The translations under genes and the position numbers were made by a program. A DNA stretch of 64,000 nucleotides, from contig NC_092362.1 of the NCBI RefSeq assembly GCF_030848805.1, positions 14,491,642 through 14,555,641 on the forward strand, in the 5' to 3' direction. Under the pieces are notes generated by a model. That model made no database searches and was not told where the DNA came from. It was given only the letters and a program-made list of their open reading frames with translations. This DNA comes from Temnothorax longispinosus (taxonomy: Eukaryota > Arthropoda > Insecta > Hymenoptera > Formicidae). This document shows positions 1 to 13,900 of this stretch, one piece after another. How positions within the stretch are numbered: position 1 is the first letter of the stretch; each line of letters opens with the position of its first letter.

Positions 1-210
1 TGATGCTAGGTCAGCAGAAAAGACAAATTCTAAGTGTGTGAAACAACTAAAACTTCGAGAGCACGTTTAGCATTCCTAGCTCCTCTAAATTGCCAGACAT
101 TCGTATCAACTATATTGGTTGATATAAATAATTTCTTGAATCTCCCTTCCTCTAAGTCTAAAACTTGAAATTACATATCGTTTTACTTTCTTTTTAATTT
201 CGTGTAATGT

Positions 211-240
211 CAATATATATATATATAATATATATATATA
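211..240. repeat. (TA)n microsatellite
   Basis: Alternating TA tract of about 30 bases interrupted once by an extra A, inside an AT-rich stretch. Confidence 0.85.
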
Positions 241-1382
241 CAAAAAAATGTTTTAAATTAAAATTTCTCTTTTAATATATGTACATATATTTATTCATTT
301 ATTTATTTAGATTTTAATTTAAAACATTTTATTTATTAAAAAATTAAAAATACCAATACATACTATAAAATACTGCAATTCTCAGGTCTAATTGTATGGT
401 TCGATTGTGAAAAGTTTATTGTTCTTCTTTTTAGAGACAGTTTGTTAAGCTCGCACCACACAACATATATTTTCTTGTCAGTTTTTCCTTGTCCGTTGTC
501 TTTGCAGACTGTAATGCATGTTATCCGGCATGTTACGAAACAAGGGTCGCTGCAAATTTGGCGTCGTGGGACACAGACGCGTGTGATGTGATTGATACAA
601 TGCGATTATGTAGATATTGTAGATTTTAGATGGAGAATGAAAAGAAGAGCTCGCACGATTGTTACAACCGGATCACGCTAGTTACACGTGGCAAAACACG
701 CGCGGGAAATAGCATGGCATCTATCATCGAGTGGAAAAGCAAGCGATGCGAGTCGTAACAAGCAGCATGCATGATAAACTTGCACTCTGCAACAAAATAC
801 GCTACCTACGTAAAGAAAACACGTGCGGCGCGGACTCTAACGAATATATTCAAACGTTGCAAAATAGCAGACCTCATTAATGATTTATGACCGTTTTCAT
901 ATGTTTGTGCCTGTGGATCTCGCTCCACGCAGTATAGTATGCTATTGCCACCCAAGCTACAAATACAATCGAGCTTGGAAAACTGAACACACTTTCGAGG
1001 TCCGAAACGCTGTGCACAGAAGGAGTCGCGTTTTGCGTCATTGTAGCTTATTACACGTTACCTTGCGTTTTACGTAATAGGGTGACGATCGCGGTATGAG
1101 CTATGAGCGTGTCTGACGAGTATCGATTCACGAGCATTATATCTATCGCCGATTGTAGCATGCATTTTTCAGCGATATGTTATAGTCAATCTCGACGTTA
1201 CAACGATTCCACCGTATGACAGCAGTCATCGTTACTAACAATATATAATATGGTTGCTAGAGACTTTCCGCGAGAGTCGATGTGACAAACGCTGAAGTAC
1301 CATGAAAGATAGTGTAAGTTTAAAAGAGTCTCGCTATGCTAACATCATAGTTGTTTGCATCAAATATTTCAACGTTTTTGAA

Positions 1383-1425
1383 GAATAGTATTGTAGAATA
1401 GTATTGTATTTGAAGAATAGTATTT
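1383..1425. repeat. short tandem repeat GAATAGTATTG
   Basis: The 11-mer GAATAGTATTG occurs at 1383-1393 and 1396-1406. A truncated third unit starts at 1415. It is a local slippage-type repeat with no sign of function. Confidence 0.7.
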
Positions 1426-3500
1426 CAAAAAAACTTTTCTAATCTTTTCTTACAAAACAGATGTACGATTGATTCCTTCAGTCCTAATATTTTTTTAGAT
1501 TTATTTTCTCATTTTCTCAAGTTAGTGTGAAAAATCTTTGTTACACCCTCGGTCTTCAATAGTTACATCTCAACCCATCAATGGTAGATCCTTGCTCAAA
1601 TAAAGACTTCGAAGCATTTCAGAATAAAACCATTGATCATTACAAGTAATGCGGCCAGTCTCATTTACTTAATTAATATAATAACAATTTCAGAAATTTA
1701 TTAATAATGTGAATATATTCAAAAACAAATTATTAATTTTTCAGTACATAAAACATTTAAAACAAAACTAAACGTCGTATATGTATATACTATACATATA
1801 CATATATAACATTTGTAAAACTATTTTCAATATGCGGGTTTGTCGAATTATTAACTTATCACCTTTTTATACCGAACCTTTTATGAAAATACGTTGAATA
1901 TTCTATTGCTTAGTTAAATTAATATTAACAATATTGAGATTAAATCAAATATTTCATTTTTTGTATTGAAGAAAAAGCTGATCACTTATGAATCGATATC
2001 GCCGATACTCGTCGCATTTCGCGCGAGACCTCCACGATCGTCGTATAATTGTATCCGTATATGGATTCGTTGTAAATGTAACGCCGACAAAAACCTACCA
2101 AGTACCTAAATATTCCAGCAACAGCAAATAAATAATGCTTGAACAATCAAGAAATAAATCATTGTGTAATACGAAACATCTATCCGAGCATTCTCTTCTC
2201 AAGTCCGTTGACCTCTTCTACAAAGGTGCGCTCCTCTAACTTGTATAATACAGCAAAAAGATATGCCTTATCTTTTCCCGAATTCTTAATTTTATTTACG
2301 AATCATCACCATTTAAATATGACTCCATTACCTACATGTCATCGTGGATTAACAAGGACTTGACAAAGGTTTCGAGAAGCCTTTGTATCGTTTGTCAACA
2401 TTACGTTCATTAACATTCTCTCGAGTGTGTGCTCTGAAATTACATCACCCGCGTTGTAAACGCCGTAAACGTACCTATCCATAAATAATAACGATTAAAT
2501 GTACACTTCTCTCGACACTTTCGCTTATTGTTAGATAAATACCTGCACCGTTTTACTTGTGATACATTTCTAAAAATGTCGACGTATTATCGTTAAGCTT
2601 CCAAAATCTTGCGACTTAAAACGACTTAAAACTGCATGTTTTTTATAAGAAACAAAAACTACAAGTATCACCACATTTACATGTAAAACGAAGAATATTG
2701 GCATAATGATTTACAGAAATTATTTTTTAAGCATTTAAGCAGTTAAAATAACAAAATATAAATTAATATTTGTAATTGAAGGCTTTGCAGTTCTAAATCG
2801 CGAGATTTTTGCAAATTAATGATGATAAATAAAGCTAAATTAAGCTATCGGGCACTGTTTGTGATACAAACTTTTTACGTTAATTATCTTGAAAAATTAA
2901 GATATAATTTTAAAATATAATCACACATAGATAACATGAATTTTGAAAGTATTAATATGTGAATTCCGCAACATCTTGTAATTTATTCGACACATGCGTA
3001 CTGACTCTTCTGATAACAGCATATATAAAATTGTTTTGCATCGCGTTTTGTATTACGCCGCGAGACCCAGTTTACAACACCGTCGAAATCACGCAAAAGA
3101 TTCAAATCAAATTTAAAGCCGCTAACACAACAGAATAATGGGATTCCGTTTAGCGAAATTTACGCAGTAAAAGCTGTAAAAAGTTTTCCGCTTCGTGTCG
3201 CGTGCATTTCACATATAAACCCACTACATGCAATACCCACTTTTTGTTTCATTACAATAATCAATTTATTGTCACGTAATAGTCAAAACACGGCAGCACG
3301 CAATCAAGTTTTCACAATGTGATACTCTCGTTCATTATGGACTTTGTAAAAAGATAAAGAAATATATAAATGTGTAAAAAAAATTTCTGCTTTACTAATG
3401 CGAAATGACATTCAGCAGAAAAGCGAAAATATCGAAATATATAAATCTTGTTATTTCTGCAAAACTGTCGGATTCAGAGATATGTTTATTTCACATTTTT

Positions 3501-3520
3501 TTCTCTCTCTCTCTCTCTCT
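3501..3520. repeat. (CT)n microsatellite
   Basis: Short TC/CT run. A short open frame crossing it reads as alternating Ser-Leu and is produced by the repeat. Confidence 0.85.
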
Positions 3521-4010
3521 TTCTGTGTCTGTTGTCTCTCCGAGTAAAATTAAATTAAAAAGTCTATATACGTACAGGGATTACGGTCTATCCTATTCCG
3601 AGTTGTCAGCGAGATGATACTGGCGTTATTCGACGCGCGTACACTTGGACCCGCGTGCACTGAAAAAAAGCAGCTCTATCTTCGTTCGTAGTTAATTTAC
3701 ATCGTGCGCGAAACGAGAGGAATGAACGAGCATATATGGCGAAGCTATATGTCGAAGAATACGCACGGCTGCTCTTCAAACCACATGCATATGTTATCCT
3801 ACGCACGAAAGACTCATTTTTTCTTTTTTTTACCGTATGGGCATCTCCGGATCTCTTTAGTCTCGTCGGAAAATTACGAACGAAAATTACGAATAGTGGA
3901 AAGAAAATCAACAATAACAAAGCACTTCATTTCAACCATGAACGTCGCGCGTCCGTTTAATAATTAGACGATGGTCGTAAATAATTTCTAGGGACAAATG
4001 TACACAGCAG

Positions 4011-4019
4011 CGCACGCGC

Positions 4020-4066
<47 letters not shown>
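4011..4066. repeat. compound (CG)n(CA)n microsatellite
   Basis: A GC/CG-alternating block (about 4011-4032) runs directly into (CA)n up to about 4066. The alternating purine-pyrimidine pattern is continuous across the junction, so this is a candidate Z-DNA-forming tract. The minus-strand frame across it reads Ala-Arg then Val-Cys repeats and is an artefact. Confidence 0.9.
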
Positions 4067-4070
<4 letters not shown>

Positions 4071-5688
4071 TACTAAAATATAGATATATAATTCACTGAG
4101 AGTAAAATATGTTAAGAGCACCATTGACGTTCCGCTCCGTTTTTCGTCGTACGCAATTATAATCGTATCATTTTTACGATGCATACACGAGTAAATCACT
4201 GGAATGAAGAATTAGGCACATAACAAGCATACACATTACACAATACACAATACATACGATAACGCTCCATTTTCAAATAAAAACGCCGTCTCTCTCAATG
4301 CACAGGCGCAGAATTCATTTTACGTCAAATTTGATCTATAAAAGTCTTCCATTCCTTCCTCGGCGTGTATTCGTCTGTGTCTATATATTCGGCCGACTAG
4401 TTACGAACACACGGGTGTATTGTGAAACGTAATTAGTACAACAGAGAGAAGGGAAAAATGAACGGAGCCGTTCGTCGTTCTCGCCGCATTTTCGCCTAAC
4501 GAACGAGGGAACAGGTCGAGCAATTTGTATCGCGAAAGGCCATGAATTGGTCGATATATCGCGAAACAACTAACAATTTATCGAAATCCCGATGCTGTAA
4601 ATCAAATGTTCTCTCTATTTAACAGCAACTTGTACAGCGAATAAATTCTCTTATTTTCATCAAAATTGCTTATCATTAGAAAAGAAAACGTATATATATA
4701 AGAATTCGCATAATGTGTTTTATATAATGTGTTCAAGAAAAGATATGCTTATATATACATATAACTGCTGATGCAAATAATGATTGAGATAAAATATGTA
4801 AAATAACGCGAAAGAGCGATTATTGTGAAGGAATGCTCTTTTCGCGATTTAAAGAGAGATGATAAATCGAGAAATGCAACGCAACTTATATTATTATGAA
4901 AATACATAAATAGAATTTTCATTCCTTTTGCGTTCCTATTTCTCTTTAAACGTGTTTATTACCGCTGGTACAGACTTATTTATTGGAAACGAAACAAGTT
5001 CTGTCTTACACAACGGACTTAATTGTGCCCGGGAGCGATCGGAGGACCAATTTGCACCGTCAAGAAATTTGTGCGAAATTCTCGCGATAGTAACGCATTA
5101 AAGCTTTTATCCACTTCGACGATAAACCATTTCCGCGCAACTTTTTTCAACCCTCTTCTCTCGTTTTCATTTATATAGCAAAAGACTTGCACATCTTTCA
5201 CTACACAAGTTCAGCCTCTCGAGAGTGGCCTTTTACAATCCAAGTTTACGCGAAGATACGACACAACACGAAACACAATAGTCGAAATTACGCACACACG
5301 TATTATAACCGAAAAATATCGTAAAGTCAAAATATGATACACATTCGAAGGGACTCGGGTGATACGAAAAATGCTCCTTTCTCTTCATATGAAAAACGAC
5401 GAATAATGAAGCAGGGAAAAAAAGTTCACCCTCCACGCGTCACATAAATTTTTACAGCGCGGCGGCCTGCTCATAAAAGCTAACGTAGTTAAAATTTAAT
5501 GGTAAACGCGTGACAAAAGTCATAAAAAGTGCCAGCGTTTATCTTAGCGGCTATCTCTATCATTATATTTATGGGTTATAGTGAAAAAATCATATAACGA
5601 ATACATCACAATATACATATATTGCGAACGATGCGACGAGAACGATGACGAAGGAGCTCAATCCAGAAACGGTGAGAATGAAGTGAAA

Positions 5689-5720
5689 CATTTGGATCGT
5701 CGCGAAAGGCGATCCAAATG
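5689..5720. repeat. perfect 11-bp inverted repeat (hairpin)
   Basis: CATTTGGATCG at 5689-5699 is mirrored exactly by CGATCCAAATG at 5710-5720. The 10-base spacer could add one G-T and one C-G pair. It stands out because it is not AT-rich. No neighbouring gene suggests a role. Confidence 0.65.
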
Positions 5721-6860
5721 ATGATTTGCATGGGTTTCTCGATCCGTTCACTCTTCTCGCGATAGAAGAAGAACTATATTTGCAGTATCTGAAGATGATT
5801 CAAATCTTTCTCGCGCGCTATACGCATGCAAATATATAAATATTATCAAAGTGCGGACTGTGTCCGACAGGAACAGTCGAAAAGAAGATACGGAAAGAAA
5901 GAACGCGAGATAGGTTTCGCAAAATATGAGTAAGAAAAATTTGAGAAAATGGGACAGGTGTAAGTGAAGAAGAAAGAAAAGAAAAGAAAGAAAGAACATA
6001 CAAACGAGGGAGAAAGATATGCTTTGTACGATATAAATATCCATAGCACACGCAGGTCCGCAATAGCGATAATAATTTTTGTATTTAATAAATCGACCGT
6101 ATTAAGGCGTATATTCTACTACTCGTATAAGTTCGTTACATATTAAAAAGAAAAATCATAAAAAAAGGTGGAACAAATCGACCAACGAGAAAAGGCGGAA
6201 TCGTTGTAATACTACGTAATAATGTTATAAGACGTTAAATCGATGGAAATGTGGCTGAGAATGGCCGATGCGTTAAATAAAATACATTTTTTTTAACACA
6301 CAATACTTCTCTCTCCGAGTGAGTATCCGTACTCTTCCTTATTAAACGCTTAAGTAAACGGATGGAGAAAAGAAAGAGAGAAAATAAGGAAAGAGACGAA
6401 GAAGTAAACTGTATGTGTATGCGTGAATGTATGCGTATGAATGATAGCGTAGGTGAGAGTGTTGGAACGAGAAGAGAAGAAAGGGGGAAAGAAAGGCGGG
6501 TAATCAAAGTATTTCAGCGATGACAAGATGCACAAGATGCGAGAATGGCCGAATAGCTTTACTGATCTACGTTCGCCACATACCTTGTGCTCAAATCGCA
6601 TGTTCTCAACAATGCACCAAAAAACGGGCGATCGGTCGATCTCGACATGACTATTGAACGTGCGAGATATGTAAACCGAACGCCCGTTATGAGCGGGTAT
6701 GCTACGAAGATCAAGAAACAAGAGTAAACTATGTATACTGACATTAAAAATCTATCAGTACGCTATGACTTGATTTTATAAAAAAAAATGATCAAAAGAG
6801 CTCTCAACGTTTTATTCTTTACCGGTCTACCACTCCCGCTTAATACAGCTGTTCTTATCC

Positions 6861-6915
6861 TAGAGAAATTACGATCCGAAAAAAGAAACGAGTCAAATGG
6901 AACTTCCGCCGGAAG
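6861..6915 (+). other. weak candidate first coding exon with splice donor
   Basis: A frame opens after an in-frame TAG at 6861-6863 and contains an ATG at 6897 in the context TCAAATGG. Six codons later comes a consensus splice donor, GAAG|GTAAGT, with the intron starting at 6916. The peptide would begin Met-Glu-Leu-Pro-Pro-Glu. This is the arrangement of a short first coding exon, but GTAAGT occurs by chance many times in 64 kb. No downstream acceptor and exon could be matched to it. Transcript evidence would decide. Confidence 0.15.
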
Positions 6916-7153
6916 GTAAGTAAATTATTTAATTACGAAACTATTCTCATTGTCGAAAGAAATTTATTGATTCGCTGCGGCCACTAGGCTTTAATCCGTT
7001 TCGTCGATAACCGATTATATTTAATGCAGGGGGATTTATAAAAGCTTACGCAAAGCTCCTTACGGTAAAGATCTTCTAACGAAGTTTCCAACTGGCGAAA
7101 CTTCCTAAGTCCGATAATTACGTGCAATGAAAACACGACGACAAATTATCGGT

Positions 7154-7189
<36 letters not shown>

Positions 7190-9406
7190 CCCTCTTTTCC
7201 CTTCTCCCCCTCCTGCTCCCTCTCTCTACGCAGTATTTCCATTCGTCGTTAATACGAAATTTTCACATGGTGATCATCCTTAACAATCAGATAAAAATAT
7301 GGATATTTGAAATTTTCGCTAGTAAAGTGGAGTAAATATGTAACGGTCAGCCGAGTTCTCGTTACGCCATGGTATGTCAGTGGGGAACACTTTCTTGTAC
7401 GTTTCTCTCAATCTCTTGTGGGATACGTCTCAATTACGCATTTCAATTTGGCACACCTAGTTACTTTGACAATGCATTAAATTGTCTTTGAAACTGTTCA
7501 GTGATAAACGTGATAAACTAATTGAAAGACTTGCGTCTGTGTGTATGTGTGAGTGATCGTATTTCAATCAAATCAATGATATATTAATATGACCAAACCA
7601 TCGTTATATTCTAAGAAACCGGTTAAAACTGTTCAATCAATCATTTACACCAAACTTGTGATACAGGTACGTTTTCTTCATTTGTTACAAGCACGGATTA
7701 TTATATACGTATAGAGTACATACATATAATACAACGTATTTTATTTCAAATAGATCATCATTAGGAAAGAGAGAGAAAAAGTCCAATTTAAAAATAAAAT
7801 AAAAATAATACCTCTTTTTCACAAATAAAATAATCTTGTTTTTAATTTACTTCATATAACAAAATTTTAATTTAAAACCTTTTGCGTTGAAGGCTTAATG
7901 TTGCAAATTACAAAATTATCATGTTATTGAAATTAATCGTAAGATAAAATGTATAAACAAAAAGTGAAATTAAATCAGATATAATATCAAATTCTTGACG
8001 ATTAAAACGTTATCGTTTTCATCGGGTTCTCGCTATATTGCGCGATTGCATCGCACGTGCATGACGCAAACATGTCCAAAAGAACGAAGACGGAACGCTG
8101 TTGTCGTCAAAATTGTAATTAATCAATATCAATTGTCAATATATAGTTCGCGGCAATGGCAATCGAGAGAATTGAATTTCGCTCATCGAACGGAGCTCAA
8201 GTGTGAAATCAGGAATAATCAATTTAAGCACTCAAGAGCTTAGCTTGCTAGAGCTCGTTATAGCTATTGCTATATCGTGTGAAATTCAGTCACATAGCTG
8301 CAAGAGAAATTCTAATTATGTTCACCCATAATTATTTTATCACAAATTCACATTCATCTTATGGTATGCGATTTGTGATCGTTCGTATGGCGTTTAAAAT
8401 ATTATAATCGTGCGAATTACAAAGTAACTTACAAAGACTAGCCAGATGATAAATCCGCACGACATATCACGTATGTGGAGAATTATAGCAAAATTGACAA
8501 GTGCATTTTTAGTAATTATTCATCGTTATTGTATATTAATTACGATCTTGGGAAGTAAAGATAAGTCCTTGCATACAGTATCGCATTATTCTTTATCGAT
8601 CAAATTTTTAGTATAAAAAACAAAGCTTCCTCTATGAAGAAGCAAAAATTTAAATCTATATATGTAAATAAGTAAAGAAAATCTAAATAAATATAACATT
8701 GGTAAATTTTTTGGGATGTCTAGAGACCTAATTTTTGAATTTTATTTACGAGGCTCCTAAGCTTCTCCTTTAAATTTCTAGCTTTCAGGAATCTCTATTA
8801 TTAAATCGTAGCAGGAAAGGTAAGATAAATGTCGCTTCGCGCACAATCGGAATCAAATTTCATTTCTGTCATTGTAAAAGGTCATGTCTAATAAGAAGAG
8901 ATGTAAAGCATCTTTCCGTATCTAACAGCGGATATTGTCTTACTGTCTCTCGTCACTGGACGGCAACTCTCAAACGAACTTTACTCGTTGTAAGTTCTCA
9001 GCGTGCCGTGATGAAGTACGTAAGTAGAGGAGAATCCTATTCGACTTGAAAATTCCATCAAAGGGATTCTGATCGCCACCGTGGTCATTTGACCGAGACC
9101 GAAGATGCGAAGAGAATAGTATTACATTTCGTACACTCCGAAGTCCGTCTTTCGACAACTTCCGATGTCCATCGAAAGAAAGTAAAGACATCATTCCCCT
9201 TGCCACAAGTCGACCCGAACGGAACATATCGCGATGAGTTGGGAATATGGAAAGTTCACAAAGTAAATTTGAGAGCGAGCACGGGAGAAGAGAAGACAAC
9301 TCGATTTTGAGTTTTAATCCAATCTGAATGTCTCCCGAATACCCGAATACGCCCATTGTTGACGTTTCACACGGTGTTTTATTCACTCAGTCATCCTCGA
9401 TTTCCA
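6916..9406. other. gene-free stretch
   Basis: Holds the CT tract at 7159-7226. Otherwise it is AT-rich, except for a more balanced segment at 8820-9330 where open frames on both strands overlap (longest 138 codons, minus strand, 8970-9386). No domain is recognisable in either strand of that segment, and I do not call it a gene. Confidence 0.5.
7159..7226. repeat. (CT)n microsatellite with pyrimidine-rich tail
   Basis: (CT)n at 7159-7186 continues as an almost pure C/T tract (CCCC, CCTCTTTTCCC and so on) to about 7226. The minus strand is a polypurine run. Confidence 0.85.
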
Positions 9407-9458
9407 TCTCTCTCCCTCCCCCCCTCTCTCTCTCTCTCTCTCTCTCACACACACTCCC
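9407..9458. repeat. (CT)n/(CA)n microsatellite
   Basis: A C/T-rich run at 9407-9446 is followed by a short (CA)n. Frames crossing it on the plus strand read Ser-Leu repeats and are artefacts. Confidence 0.85.
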
Positions 9459-10096
9459 TCTTATTCTCACACTCTCGTCTATCTTTCTCTTTCTTCATCG
9501 TCTCTCTTGTACAGCATCTTCGGTTCGTGCTGCAGTTCGTCGTCGAAAGTTCGTATTCCCGATTTACGGAAACATCCTCTCTCGAGTAACGGCGTAGTGG
9601 AGCAACCATTCCGTCCGTAACTTTGATTTGTCGCCGTTGGTATCTCATGTGCGATCACATGCGCGCATCCTTTCACATTGCTCGAGAATTCCTCACTGAA
9701 TTGTAAGAAATTTATATATAAACAGCGTAATTTTGCCTTGAAAATTGGTTATTTGAAATTTGAATGTTGTCGTTTGTGATATTGAATTTGGAAAATAATG
9801 AAAATAATTCTTACAAAACTGAACTTTTTTAGACTTTAACTATTTTGTAAAAAAAATCACAATACATAACAAGATTCAAATAAGCCTTGAATTTTTAAAA
9901 TATTCACTTTACGTTGTTGAGTATAACATGATTGCATTTTTTTCTTGTTAAAAATATAATACATGCTAGAAAACACCATCTTTACAGTGGAATCTTTATT
10001 ATCTTTATAGTTCTGTACAAAAATCCAAGGGATTTCGATATTCACTACAATCGACAGATCTATCTTCATCGCTATATTTCTACGTAACGATTTGAC

Positions 10097-10131
10097 CTTC
10101 TTCGTTCAACAAACGTCTTCTTCGTTCAACA
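10097..10131. repeat. 15-bp direct repeat
   Basis: CTTCTTCGTTCAACA at 10097-10111 recurs exactly at 10117-10131, a period of 20. It is probably a small local duplication. Confidence 0.75.
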
Positions 10132-10929
10132 GGGAAAAGAAATTTCAAGCACGGCGGGTGAGTGAATTACGCCATTCTGTATATATTGCGTGAGCAACGG
10201 GTGTCCTTGATCGAAATAACCCTGCCTGACAGGCGAATCCTTGTCAAGGACAGAAGAAAATGGAAGTATATATGTCGCAAGTAAAAGAAAATAGAATGTC
10301 TCGTGATCCTCGAGAAGCATACGAAGTCTTGCATGACATCCTAAATCTTTCATATCGAATCATTCAGAAAGCTACGTGTAGCTGCAATACTGAAAATTTA
10401 ATGAGAATTCAATACAGTTATTAATTCACTGTGCAGTACATTATTTTTCTAGAAAAACGGTATTTTTCTATTATCTTGATGTCTAAATTTGAAAAAGTAG
10501 ATTAATATATTGATTAGTCACGATGCAAACTTTCAAATTTATGAATGTATGAAAAGATTATATCTTTTTAAATGGTATTCCTTAAGTCGTCAATTAGTGT
10601 CATAAATAGAGGAAAAAGGTTTATCGACGGTTTCTAGATCGATCTGACTATTAGTCAGACCAAGAAAAAAACTCGATGATGAGATAGCGCCTTTCATCGC
10701 ATTACCAAGATGTCCAATGAAAGGAGGTACTATTTATGTATGATAATAGATGGATAATAGATAGGAATTATTCATGTCGCTTGAGAGAATTACTTATTAC
10801 TTGTGGCCCTTCGTTACATTGACGTACGAGTTATTGACGCAACTAACGTCATGCGCAGAGACAACGAATTCGGTTACGGCTGATGGATAAACGGAATAAT
10901 CGAATCGTATAATATTTATACTATTTTGA

Positions 10930-10959
10930 GGCAGTTAATATACATATATATTAACTGCC
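10930..10959. repeat. 13-bp perfect inverted repeat (hairpin)
   Basis: GGCAGTTAATATA (10930-10942) pairs exactly with TATATTAACTGCC (10947-10959) across a 4-base loop. It is too short to be assigned to a transposon family. Confidence 0.7.
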
Positions 10960-13900
10960 AATAATATCATTATAATCGTACACGCTTGCTTGTGGTTGAC
11001 ACAAAGATTTTTCGCTATTTACATAAGCGTAAACTACGAAACGCGAGTAATTGCGCCAGCGATTATACACGTGTCATTCATTAAAGTCCAATTAAAAATG
11101 ATAAAATGATGAATGATAAAATGATATGTAGTGGTACTTAATAGGTAATGCCGATAATTTGCTTGGCAGTCTCATTATTACTGCGTAAACAAAATGTCTT
11201 ATAAGCGAATTCCCAACAATTTGCAACAATAATGAAGGCATAATATCAAACATCCGCGAAACGGTTATTATACTTGCATGGCGCGATTGTAGACGTAATT
11301 GAATAAAAGGAGGTCTGCAGGTTACGTGGGGTTCGTGCCGGCCGCGGCCTTTCGGTACAGTATACCTTCTATCTGAGCCTATTATAACCCTTTATCGAAC
11401 GAGTTATCATATGCTAACGATGTTTAATTAGTGTCACTGCTGGACAACGTTTCTCAAAATTTGAACTTCTATATAAGCGTAAGATATTAAATGTTACAAT
11501 TACGATATGGAACGTGCGGAATCTCAATTTAATTTTATAAATTAACAGACGTTGCGCAGGAGAGATACCAAGTTATCGAAAAGAAATTACAGATACAGGT
11601 ACAACGTGATAAACTCGACTATATCAAGCAACACTATGGTATATTTCAGAAATTTGCAGATTTGCTGTCGCAGATAGCGCTACTTTTATATGAGCAGAGA
11701 TCTGTAATTTTCTGTGAAATTACATCTCTTTGCGGCGGGAAACCTACAATGCGTCTTTTTAGTCGCTATAACATCCTCTCTCTTTCTCTTGTTCAGTTTT
11801 AATCACTTAAATAATTTTATTATAACCTAAATAATAATATACATACATATATCTTGTAGGCTATCTACTTGTCCTATTAAATAATAACTATTGTATCATT
11901 TTTCAATTTCTATTGTCCAATTTGATGATCTATGATCTTCTGATGAAGGATAAAAATTCGTTTTGCCAAGCGCGCGCTATCACTTTACTCTTATATCGAT
12001 TGAATTCGATCTTCAATTCAAGGGAAGTGACATTGAAACAATGTGATGCTTACGTAACCTTCTTTCGCCTGAGAAAGGAAGATTGCTGATTGCTGATGAG
12101 AGTGATAAGAATAAGTACATAGTTGATTATATAGCTCAATAAAATGATGATTACAATAGAATTCACATTGAAACTTGATTCGATTTCATTACTTTATCTT
12201 TTTAATAAAAGCATTAAAGGATTAGTTATGATATTTAACAAAAATAAATTAATTTACCTAATTTTTTTAACAAATTGTTTTTAATCTTATGTTTTTAAAT
12301 TTTTTCCTTTTTTAAATACAACATAATTTCTGATATACATACCACAACACGACTAAAGAAACTTCTTTCATTCACAGCCGTGTTTCGGTACTTTTAACTA
12401 AAAAATTTCTACGTAATATACAATATTAAACTATGCTACAGTACGCTATAGTTTCCGCCCGATAATGTACTCGAGACTCATTATGGAGATAATAACGTAG
12501 ACTGTCATTTGTAACATAAGAACTCATGAATATGACAAGTAAGAATGTGGCAAGATAAACTCTGATACACCCTCTGATAATAAATGGTTTATACATGCAA
12601 AACATTCTAGGCATCTCTATATCGCGATTACAAATACTTTAAGTCAGTGGAATATTTCTTCAGTATCGAAATATATCAATAATTTCTCATACATCACTGA
12701 TGATTAAAACATAAACTAGTTTAATGAATAAAATCTCAGCTATGTGAATATATAGATATACATAGATAACACACTTTTAGTTTCTGTTAAATTCCATAAG
12801 CGTCACTTGCACAAATATTAATTCGAAATTGGTTATTAAGGTATTTCATGTTAAAAATTAAATCACGTTGTGACATATCTTTGATTAAAATGTGACCAAT
12901 CCATCATATATCTTGTCACATATATATTTTATTTATCATATTGAAAACTCTTGAAGAAATTTAATTTATTATGATGACCTATGTCTATGTCGTTGATCTT
13001 GTCTTTGGTCTCGTTGTTGATTAAAGGTATTATATTTACATTTTAAATAATAACAAAACATATAGTGTTATATAAAACTTTGTCAGCACTATTGTTACGA
13101 TATCTCGGTGGAAATATTCCGTGTAAATAGGCCATTAGAATGCATCAAAAAAAATTTTTTTACGAGCTAAGCGCGTTATAGCCATTGGCGTGGCGCGTTG
13201 TCATAAATTTCAGAAAGTGATAAAAAAAGCCTTAGCTGCCGCGGTCACCATAAAATACGATCTTAATTTGAATCAATGTATACGGTAGTAATTTAATTCG
13301 GATTGAATAAAAATATTACGATATAGCGATAGAGGATTCGATATATTGTCTACGTGCCGCATCGTCGCGATCATATCATTATTAATATTACATACGTTAT
13401 TACGGATACGTCACTTAATTTCCGGGATACTCGTCGAAAGTTCCATAAAACGATGATCTACTTGAAAAATTCTCTCGGCAAACAAAACGGCATTAAGTGC
13501 AAATCCCAACTATATTTTGAGGCCGTAGCGATGATCGATCACTGCGATGCCGTCACACCAGGTGCAAAATTGTTTTCACGAAGGAATAGGAGAATAATGC
13601 CGTCGCTGCGTCGCTGCGGCACCGCGAACTGGCGTTAAGCCGATTCTAACCGCGCGCGCATTGTTGTTTTTTTTTTCCATCACACATTTTGTCGATCAAC
13701 CGCAGTAGAGCTAGTTTGATCTTCTTTCCAATTTTGTCGTTCGCCAACAGTAACAACAATCAATAGATTAAAAAAAGTAGAGATCTCGTTATCGCAAATG
13801 CGTTTATCGGATAACACGTATGAGCTGGATTTCACTAATTTTCAAAAAAAAAAACTGCTCAATAGTTCGCGAAAGTTTTGCTTTGTATGACAAATTCAAA

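Larger units (their letters stand above)
1..3500. other. AT-rich stretch, no gene seen
   Basis: No convincing coding frame. It holds a (TA)n tract at 211-240 and a short imperfect repeat at 1383-1425. The part from 480 to 1260 is less AT-rich but shows only short frames interrupted by stops. Nothing else could be recognised. Confidence 0.6.
3606..6860. other. stretch of short overlapping frames, no gene supported
   Basis: This stretch holds the CG/CA microsatellite and the 5689-5720 hairpin. Many frames of 60-120 codons overlap on both strands here. None shows a recognisable domain, and several read through A-rich or GAAA-rich runs (for example 5960-6000). I see no consistent exon structure. 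Confidence 0.5.

Noticed and set aside
3957..4199. Frame with Val-Cys and Ala-Arg repeats
   Set aside because: Translation of the CG/CA microsatellite.
8970..9386. 138-codon minus-strand open frame, the longest in the window
   Set aside because: No domain, signal peptide or known motif. A plus-strand frame overlaps most of it. One frame of this length in 64 kb over six frames is within chance in GC-richer DNA.
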